A stretch of 64,000 nt of DNA from Amoebophrya sp. A120 (Eukaryota > Sar > Dinophyceae > Syndiniales > Amoebophryaceae): contig CAJINV010000007.1 in NCBI GenBank assembly GCA_905178155.1, positions 3,924,265 to 3,988,264 on the forward strand, read 5' to 3'. A program made the translations under genes and the position numbers. Every line of letters begins with the position of its first letter. Position 1 is the first letter of the stretch. Shown one piece after another: positions 56,376 through 64,000 of the stretch. A model generated the notes under the pieces. The model searched no databases and was not told where the DNA came from. It saw nothing but the letters and a program-made list of their open reading frames with translations.

Positions 56376-57180
56376 GAATCCGGAAGCCTCCGATGGCCCG
56401 GGATAGATGTGGGGTTCTAATTAAAAAGAAAGGGTGGTGGCAGCCGCGCGGCGAAAGCGCGGCCCGCAGGGCCGCGCTTTGGCCGCGCGGCTGGCTAGGC
56501 TCTCGCGCTGGTTAGATTTTCGCGCACGCATTTGGTTACCAATATCGCCCTCCGGGCGCGACATTCATACATCATCATAGGCAAGCTTTGTATGAATATT
56601 TATCTTTGTTCAAAAAAGTATCCGAGCAAAAATGCACATCCGTTTGCCTGGGCGGGCTCTTCTACTCTAACGCTCTGACTATTCTCCGCAGCTGCCCGTT
56701 CCGCCATGTTGTTGTAGGTATGTGCTGTGTTTAGCGTAGTTGTTCGGAATTTGATTTGTTTACTCGAGCCTGCCCGTGCAATCGTGAATCCGGTTGCTTT
56801 GGTTGACTCCAATTGTGTTGAGCAGGCCGGTTTCCGCTATAAGATATGTATTTGGTTTTGGAACAGGAGAGGACCGGGAATACTTCTACGAGCATTTGTG
56901 TACTACTAAAACACTAGGCCGGAAGAAATCCTCGAAGAATATAATTATCAATACCATGTCGTGGCTCGTCGTTCCACGACCACCTGGGTCGTTTTATTTG
57001 CACGACCGTCAGCACCCTTCTTGCAGCCGGCGGAGTTGTGCCGTTTTTCGCGGCCAGCCACGATTTGGACTTGCACGCTGTGCTGGTGCCCGAAGATGTT
57101 TTATTTGCTCGTACCAGGTAGAAGTTACGAGGAAAGTACTCGTTGCGCCAGGTTGGTGGTCGTGTTGCATTCGCTTGCTG

Positions 57181-60100
57181 ATGTCGCGCCGCCTTGTTCT
57201 GGAAGCTCTGCCGTTCTTTATTTTCATGGGTGCGCTCATCTTCAACCTCATCTTCGAACAAATTTTGACTTTTGTTCCGATGAAGGATCATAGACGACCT
57301 CCTTTAGAAGAGACACATCAGTCACGACCCACTTCTGCCGTTATTTTTGTTACCGCGTCTATTGCTATTACGGGGGAATTCGTTTCGCCCTTCTACCTCA
57401 CGACGGCGTCCTCAGAGGGCGTCAGCCTACCTTCAGGCAACTTCGCTCATGACCACCCCCTGCAAAGGCCGTACCCGGACCTATGGGTGTGTCCGGATCG
57501 AAATCCACAAAGTTGAAATAGTTTGTCATGCAAACATAAAATGGATACCAGTACTATTTGGAGGCAGGCTCAATTTCAAAGAGGCGCCTGGCAAATTTTC
57601 CGACCACCCGAAATCTAATTTGTCATGCTGTTTGGGCAGAGAAGCTAGCTTTTGCCACGCTGGTTTAGCAGCTCTATCTCAAACTTAAACCCTATTAAAC
57701 AGGCCCACAATCAGCCTCGCTGGCCATCCCTGAAAGACAGGCACATCATGCTTTGTATTTTATGTATGACAAATTATTTCAACTTTGTGGATTTCGGTCC
57801 TGACACTCCCATAGGATCACAGCCCGGATTTGTCTGACCTGACCAAAGCCGAGGACTCCGGCGTCTGCCACAAGAAGGAGGTCGATAGCACCAGCGAGGA
57901 ATGGTGGGAAGTGTCGTTCAAGGATAGCGCGGCGCGGAACATCACAGGTTTTGTCCTCTTCAAGTACCCGCCCGCTACCCCTTCGTCTCCTGAGGGAGCA
58001 CTAATTTACTTGGATGGCGCGACCGACGCCGCCGCTGCTACTGTGCCAGCTCTGCAGAACGACGGCGGGGGAACCTGGGTGGCGATCGGGCAAACCGCAC
58101 ACAGCATCCGCATCACGCGGTCTGCGGGGTCCTTCATCTTCTGTGGGTTCTGGTTGTTCGTGGCTTCGGGTGGATCCTCCTGGCCGCCTCTGGGTCAGGA
58201 ACCCAACCTGCCGGTGGGGACCTCCGGCCGCTATGTGTACCCTGCGTTCCTGACGACCTCTTCCGCAGCGGATTATAGCGCCATGTATTCTCACGAACAT
58301 GCGATCCGCCGGAGCCCCTCCCTGATCTACCCATTTTCTGTGAACGCAGGTCACAAGGTGTGCTCCCAAACATTCTCCCCCAATGATTGGTGGCAAGTGG
58401 CTTTCAGGGACGGGGTTCCGCACAGTCTGTCGGGTTTGGTTATCTTCAGCAAGTCCACAGGTCCTCAGAACACCTACCTAGATATCGGCGGAGTAGAGGT
58501 GTACGTTGACCGAGCGCAGTGGGGCGTGTTGGAATCATTTCCCAGTTTTCGGCTCCCGTTGGCGATCGACCCCCTTGGCACCTGGGTGCCCATCCACCGC
58601 CGCGTGACCACGGTGCGCCTGCATAGAAAGGAGCTGTGGTTGACCTTGTGCGGCCTCTGGCTGTTCGAGGCGGAGAGCCCGTTGGAGGCAGAGTCGGTGT
58701 ATGCAAGCGCTGCGCCCCTGGATCACCCGAACATCCCCGCGGGGACTGCGGGCCGGTTCATTCCTCCCGGGGAGCTCTTGGTCACCGCGTCCAGCGAATG
58801 GGGCACCGATGTACTCCGAAGGGACTTCCCCCTCCGCCGGGCAATGCCCAACGACTGGTATTTCTTCGGGACACTGGGGGGGTCGTTCGACTCTGGCCAG
58901 TGTTTTGCGTCCTTATTGGATACCGGCGCGGACGAGTGGTGGGAGGTAAGTTTCACCGACAACGCCCCCCGCCAGCTTTCTGGTTTTGTGCTGTTCGCTC
59001 GTGACATTGGGATCACATCTGACGCCTCCAGGATCCACAATGCCGATGTTCACCTAAACGGGGACAATTCCCGGGTTGCCTTCACGCTGCCGAGTTCGGT
59101 CTCTGTGACCGGAAGCTGGGTCGCGCTTCCGGTTGGGCTCCCGATTTCCAGCATCCGCATTAAGAAATCTGACGGCTTGGTTTTCTGCGGCTTTTGGATG
59201 TTCGAGAACGCGCCGCCTTCCGCAGCGGACTGGTTCTACAATGGCACCACCCATGCACCGGCCCGGCACTACTTGTCCACCAAAGTTCCCGCCGGGACCG
59301 ACGAGGACCTGTTTTTCATAGACGGGCATACCAAGCTTGGTCGGTACGGTCACTGCGCCGACCAGACATTTTATTGACGGAAAATAAAAGTGGTCGAGTG
59401 GTCACAGACCTCTTGCAACAGCAGAACCAGAAACACACTGCCCTGGTGCATGACAGAGAGAAAATAGACTTGCAAAAGTGTGGACGTGGAGGTTAATAAG
59501 AATAATAGGGGACGAAATGTTAAACATGGATGAAACGAGTCGAGGCTCGCAAGCAATCCCGGGTTGATATCAAAGGCAGCTGTCTGTGTCTGTCTTGCCT
59601 GCTCACTACGGCAAGGAGGTGTAAAAACTGTTCTTACGTAACCAAGTGCAGTTACCACGCTTTTTTTTCCCTATAGTGCGGAGCACCTCTTCCTCCCGCT
59701 ATGCAATACAAATAATTTCCCGTACATCTACGAGATGCATCACAAATTTCTCCAATTTGGACTGTAACACTTGCGATGCCATAAAAAAACTAGGATCGGA
59801 GCCAGTGTTTGTCATGCTGAGACCGCATTTGTTTTACTCTTATGTACGTGTGCGGGAAATTTTAGTTTACTGTGGATACCCCCTGAACGAGGACACCACC
59901 GCCGAGGGATGCGTGGCTGCCAGTAGCCGGGTGGGCGGCGGCCTGGTCGCTGTGTACAAAGATATGGGTCCAGGAGAGTGTTGCTGTATCGGCACGACGC
60001 GAACGGCCTTTTTCAAAGCCAGTGGAAGCGCTAGTTCGAGGGACGTGGATTACGGCTTTGTGGTGGAGGGAACGTCCGCTGGCGAGTGGGATTTGACTTT

Positions 60101-63100
60101 TTACCCGAGTGGCACGTGGATTAGCGCTCCCGCTGGGGTGGTGAGCGCTGGCCTCTTTGGTCCCTGTGCTGGTCGCGTTCTTTCCGACCTGACAGACCAG
60201 GGAGTGAATGAATTGTACCTCGACTCGGACGAAGCCTTCGATGGCAGCGTGGACGCCTGCGCGCTGCGGGCTTTTCAGGTGCACGCCAAGTATTTCACCA
60301 TTGGAAACGAGAACAATGCGGCCTCGGTTTGCTGCGCGGTGTACCTGACAGACGCGACGCACAACGGTACGCTACCACTAACAATCTCCGGGCACCTACG
60401 ACTTTTTCAACTGCACGGCCGGTCGAACTCCACGGCCGCGGATGAGGTTCTACGTGCGCACACCGCCGGGCTGTATCCGCTTGCCGGCCTCGCGCATGTC
60501 AAAGCGACCCAGTATTCGACGTTCGTGGACCCCCTCACTGGGGTGGCGTACCACGCGGATCTCCCGCTGCGGCGCCCCTACGACGACCTTGCGCCGGTCG
60601 ACTACTGGTCCGCGAAACAATTTTGCGCGGTCGGTGCGGCCACGACGGCGGCGGGGAGCGAAGCTGGCTGGTGGGAACTGGAGTTCGTGGACCAAGTGGC
60701 TCGACCGGTTGCGGGGTTCGTCTGGTTTCGCCATTTTACGAACTGGGACACGGGGTATCTATCAAATGCAAATAAAATATAAGCAGTATGCTTGGGTCTG
60801 GAAGAAGACTGCAAGGTTCGTCATGCAGGCTTCGCGCATGTTGGCCCAGATGAAGAACGTGGGGAATTGTACGAGCTGCAGCATCCAAAGTTTTTGAGAT
60901 GGCTCTCGCTCTGCAAACGCTAACGCAATACCTATCCTGAATGAGAAACGCCATCTTGTTCGGGTGCTGGCCAAGAATTGGCGGCTTTTGCTGCTCACGC
61001 AATACAGATTTTTGCGTCCTGATTCGGTTGGTAAGTAGCGCAATCTGTTTTCTATTTCAATACAGATTTTTGCATGACAAACTCCGATACTTGCAGGCCC
61101 AGACAAGTTTGCAATGCATAGCATCTGGACAGTGACGACCCGATGCTGGGTGCCCAGGTTTACGTGGACGGTTTTCGCGTCTTGCACATTGACACCGTGA
61201 ACAGCACCGCGAAGCGCGGGCAGTGGGTCCCCTTTCCCAACGCCCCCCTTCTAGCGAAAAAGTTGCGCATTGTAGCCCGGCGGGACGCCGCAAACCCCTT
61301 GCGGCTCTGCGGATTTCATTTGTATCTCGCGGGGGACGTGTCTGCGGCCGCAAGGGCAGGAGCCGACGTGGCACCGGGCGGGGGGCCCTTTGAAGACGCC
61401 GCGCTTTCTACCCGGTCCTTGATTGAGGGGGGTGTGAACCGCCACTACTGGTTTACCGTTGCCGATTTCACGGTGCAAATGAGGAACCCCTCCGGCTGGG
61501 CTCAGTTCGGCATATACGGTCACTGTAGGAGCGGTTTCTTAGGCAACCTGTATACAGAATCGAACGCGGAGGATGGTGTCACGTTCGAAACCTGCGCGGC
61601 CGCAGCTGCTGCGGTCGATGGGCGTGGAATGATGATGATGAAAACCGACTTATCTTCCTGTGTAAAAACACCCCCACACCATAGTTGTAATGCAAATCTT
61701 CTGCATGCTGAAAATATTCTGCGGAGCCCCATAAGAGGCATTTTCTAGTCGCGTTTCGGAATTTGTCATGGTCCAATGAGCATGACGCGCGAGATCTCTG
61801 ATGCTGCTGAACTAGCTAAACAGGACTACACTATGAGGCCAAACTTGTCATGCGCGACAGCCCATCCGTTCGGTCCTCAGTAGGTAGCCCCACAATTATG
61901 GGGCTCGCCAATATATTTAGACGGTGGGTGACCCAATCGGCAGAGAGCACTGCCACCGATCCACCGATGACGATGATGAGTCCTTCCATCTTGACTATGG
62001 GGTCGGGACGTTTTTCCTCAGGATACGACTCCGCAGCTTTGGCGTCTGCCGGCCTTCCCGCTGATACGACTACTCCGTGTTGCACTGTCTACACCGGTGC
62101 CGCGTTCCGCGGAGTTGCTTTTGGTAGTGGTAGTAGTTGGAAAGTTCACTATAGCCATTTGATTCACATGGACCCTGCCTCGACGGGCGCCTGGGACGTG
62201 ACGCCGATCCCCTACGGCGGATGGATGGATGAAACCGACAATACCCACGACCACTACGGCCCCTGTGCTGTGCTTGGCGCCACGGGCACGCTTTTCACCG
62301 CCACCGGCGGCACGTACGACAACACCGTGGACCCCTGCGCTAAGCTGGCTGCGGAGAAAGGAAAGACGGGCTTCCTCATTGGGAACCACGACGACCCCTC
62401 TTCTCCGTGCTGTACACTGTATGCGGAGACCCAAGGGGACATGCGGTGGGGAGAAGAGGCGATGCCCACTGGAGGGAGTGGGGTCGCTTTTTTCTACCGC
62501 GTGTACAAATTGAACGGCCCGTCGCTGCTTACGGGCGCGAACCGCGTGCCTGCGGGGCTGGTGCCGCTGGCGGAGGCCGACGTCCGCCGGTTGATGGCCA
62601 CGCAGAGCTCGACCTTCACGGACCCTTTTTCCGGCAATATCTGCACCGCGACGAACCCATTGCGCCGCCCGTACAATGACGTTGTGCCGGTAGACTTATT
62701 TTCGTCGAAGCAGTACTGTGCGGTAACTGGGGCAGCTGCGTCCACAAATACGTTAGGGAAAACTGTCCCCACTACCGCGGTTTTCCCCAAAGAGAAAATT
62801 TTTTTTTCGATCCAAGGGCGACCAGAATGAGCCCTGCATAGCCGACCTACTCCGCGAACAGCCGAGACGCGAAGCCAGGTCCTCCCGGTGGGCTGCTTTA
62901 TGGAATGAAAGAAATTAATTAGCTAGTGGCGCGCATTAACTATATTTGCAGATCTTGCATCAATATTTATTTCATTTGAGAAAGGCCTTCACGCTCCGGC
63001 TTCCGGGCCCAGCTTGTCGACCATCCCCTCGGGCAGACCAGCATGGCGACGGTCTCCGGGTCCGATCTCCATGAACCTCGTGTAGAACTGTTACCGCGGA

Positions 63101-64000
63101 CGAGGTAACAGAGCAGCAGTATCTTCTCCAGCAACGTGTCCGCGATCAAGCAGGCCCAGGTGATGCAGTTAAGCTTCGCCGCCGTACCGCAAACCCGGAA
63201 AAAGCCGACATAACTACAAACATGAATGCAAATTAATCTGTCAAAAAATAATGCTTTAGTTTTTGTGCGCCACTAGCACTAGCTAATTAACTTTTTTTAA
63301 CTTGCATATCAACCTCGGGGATTATCCTCCTAGGAGAGCCGCAGGTGGATGCCGTCCGGGCAGGTTGCGAAGCCGGGCATCGTGGGGCTGCGCCAGTGCG
63401 TGAAAATTTTTTCTCTTTGGGGAAAACCGGGGTAGTGGGGACAGTTTTCCCTAACGTAACAAATAAACCATGGTGGCAGGTGGAATTTTCGGACGGCAGA
63501 CCGCGGCTCTTGGCGGGATTCCTCTGGTTCCGCCACTTCACAAACCTTGACGCCGAGTTCTCGGAGACCGCGGACGCCATGAAGAACGCTGCCGTGTACG
63601 TCAACGGCGTCCAGGTTGCCACGGTCACGACGGTGGACGCCGCCGCCACCCGGGGGCAATGGGTCAACTTCGACCCGCCAGTGTATGGTTCGAAAGTGCG
63701 CTTGGTGGCGGGGAGCGGCTCGACTGGCCGCCTCCGCTTTTGCGGGTTTCACTTGTACCTGAGCGCCGACGCCAGCCTTGCTAGCACCGCATCGCTGCAG
63801 CTGAGTGCTGTTTTGTTGTTATTGTTTCTTTTGGGTCTGAGCCAGGATACGGCCACATCAACGACGGACCCAAGGAATGTCAGCGGGTTCCGCGCCCTTC
63901 CACGCAACGTAGCCGCGGTGGACTTTGCCGCGCCGGCCTTCTATGGCCCCTGCCCCAACCAGGTGGAGAATCACCGGCTTCTGCCGACGAAGGAAGCGGA
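57181..64000 (+). CDS. Giant modular secreted/surface protein with alternating discoidin-like and CC-Cys modules (partial, open at window end)
   Basis: The model begins at an in-frame ATG with a hydrophobic segment (LEALPFFIFMGALIFNLIFE); the true start may be upstream at 56956. Exons are roughly 57181-57481, 57814-59361, 59678-59699, 59879-60759, 61121-61650, 62026-62748 and 63459 onward. Five copies of a beta-rich module show W(W)xV/LxF.D..xR.(L/I)(S/A)GFxxF...W.....(I/V)R(I/L)...L.(F/L)CG(F/L)xLF, with WW at about 57902, 58390, 58940, 60670 and 63475. That resembles F5/8 type C (discoidin) galactose-binding domains. Between them are Cys modules beginning (Y/F)GPC and ending CC.(V/L)Y (for example FLIGNHDDPSSPCCTLY), and a linker with PLRRPYxD. 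Signal-like start, paired Cys and lectin-like fold suggest extracellular carbohydrate binding. A second hydrophobic run (SAVLLLLFLLGLS) lies near 63800. It runs off the window. Confidence 0.7.
57482..57813. mobile_element. Introner element E6
   Basis: Starts TATGGGTGTGTCCGGATCGA and ends GGTCCTGACACTCCCATA. Flanks GGACC and GGATC, 4 of 5. Excision joins HPLQRPYPD to HSPDLSDLTKAED. Confidence 0.9.
59700..59878. mobile_element. Introner element F
   Basis: Starts TATGCAATACAAATAATTTC and ends GGGAAATTTTAGTTTACTGT then GGATA. Flanks CCCGC and CCCCC, 4 of 5. Excision joins EHLFLP to LNEDTTAEGC. A further intron lies before it, ending at CTATAG (59677). Confidence 0.75.
60760..61120. mobile_element. 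Introner element B7
   Basis: Starts TATCAAATGCAAATAAAATA and ends CAAGTTTGCAATGCATA. Flanks GTATC and GCATC, 4 of 5. Excision joins RHFTNWDTGYL to DSDDPMLGAQVY within a discoidin-like module. Confidence 0.88.
61651..62025. mobile_element. Introner element J3
   Basis: Starts TATCTTCCTGTGTAAAAACA and ends GACGTTTTTCCTCAGGATA. Perfect direct repeat CGACT at 61646-61650 and 62026-62030. Excision joins GMMMMKTD to SAALASAGLPAD. Confidence 0.9.
62749..63458. mobile_element. Introner element L, 0.7-kb fold-back
   Basis: About 55 bp of nearly perfect inverted ends (starts TACGTTAGGGAAAACTGTCC, ends ACAGTTTTCCCTAACGTA). Inner arms also pair (62911-62935 with 63263-63290). Perfect direct repeat ACAAA at 62744-62748 and 63459-63463. 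Excision joins GAAASTN to KPWWQVEFSDG in frame. Confidence 0.93.

Larger units (their letters stand above)
55383..56540. mobile_element. GC-rich element with 20-bp inverted ends and internal 109-bp tandem repeats
   Basis: GGTAACCAAATGCGTGCGCG at 55383-55402 is the exact reverse complement of 56521-56540. Just inside the left end is a long GC palindrome (about 55401-55461), and near the right end another (about 56442-56492) plus a 44-bp palindrome at 56332-56375 centred on GGATCC. The middle has three full 109-bp tandem units and a partial one. No protein is recognisable, so it is likely a non-autonomous DNA element. No clear flanking duplication was found. Confidence 0.75.

Noticed and set aside
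1-64000. Dinoflagellate spliced-leader, tRNA and rRNA genes
   Set aside because: I looked for the spliced-leader core (ATTTTGGCTCAAG), tRNA T-arm signatures and rRNA motifs and found none I would defend.

Overview
The window is nuclear DNA of a protist with intron-rich genes, all on the + strand. It suggests a syndinean dinoflagellate or close relative (Amoebophrya-like). That is inference from three things: eukaryotic protein families, very many short repeat-derived introns with non-GT-AG boundaries, and alveolate-style proteins such as a TM2/EGF membrane protein and a VEYYS-motif protein. No dinoflagellate spliced-leader sequence, tRNA or rRNA gene was recognised.

Layout. 1-2925: no supported gene, one GC-rich block. 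2926-6804: dual-specificity-phosphatase-like gene. 9074-9922: single-exon PPPDE/DeSI protease. 10474-13441: large unknown gene. 13628-16707: lipocalin-like protein with a long insert. 16940-22303: gene with repeated VEYYS/VEYWS motifs. 22310-24600: GC-rich block. 24731-28147: disordered acidic/basic protein. 29571-34561: TM2-domain membrane protein with Cys-rich and EGF-like regions. 35322-40645: ARF-like GTPase with degenerate motifs. 40735-44149: poorly resolved gene(s). 44702-48488: PP2C phosphatase. 51009-54178 and beyond: RNase P/MRP p30-like subunit. 55383-56540: GC-rich element with inverted ends. 57181-64000: very long modular extracellular protein, open at the window edge.

The dominant signal is a set of about 44 introner-like elements in at least 13 sequence families (named A-M here). 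They sit inside coding sequence. Most begin with TA, end with TA, carry terminal inverted repeats, and are flanked by a 5-bp direct repeat. Removing the element plus one copy of the repeat rejoins the reading frame in nearly every case I checked by hand. Two family-G copies, in the GTPase and PP2C genes, are nearly identical, which suggests recent movement. Three elements of 0.7-1.1 kb (families I, L and one E) are much longer than the rest. These elements supply most introns of the genes here, so the gene models below rest on reading across them.
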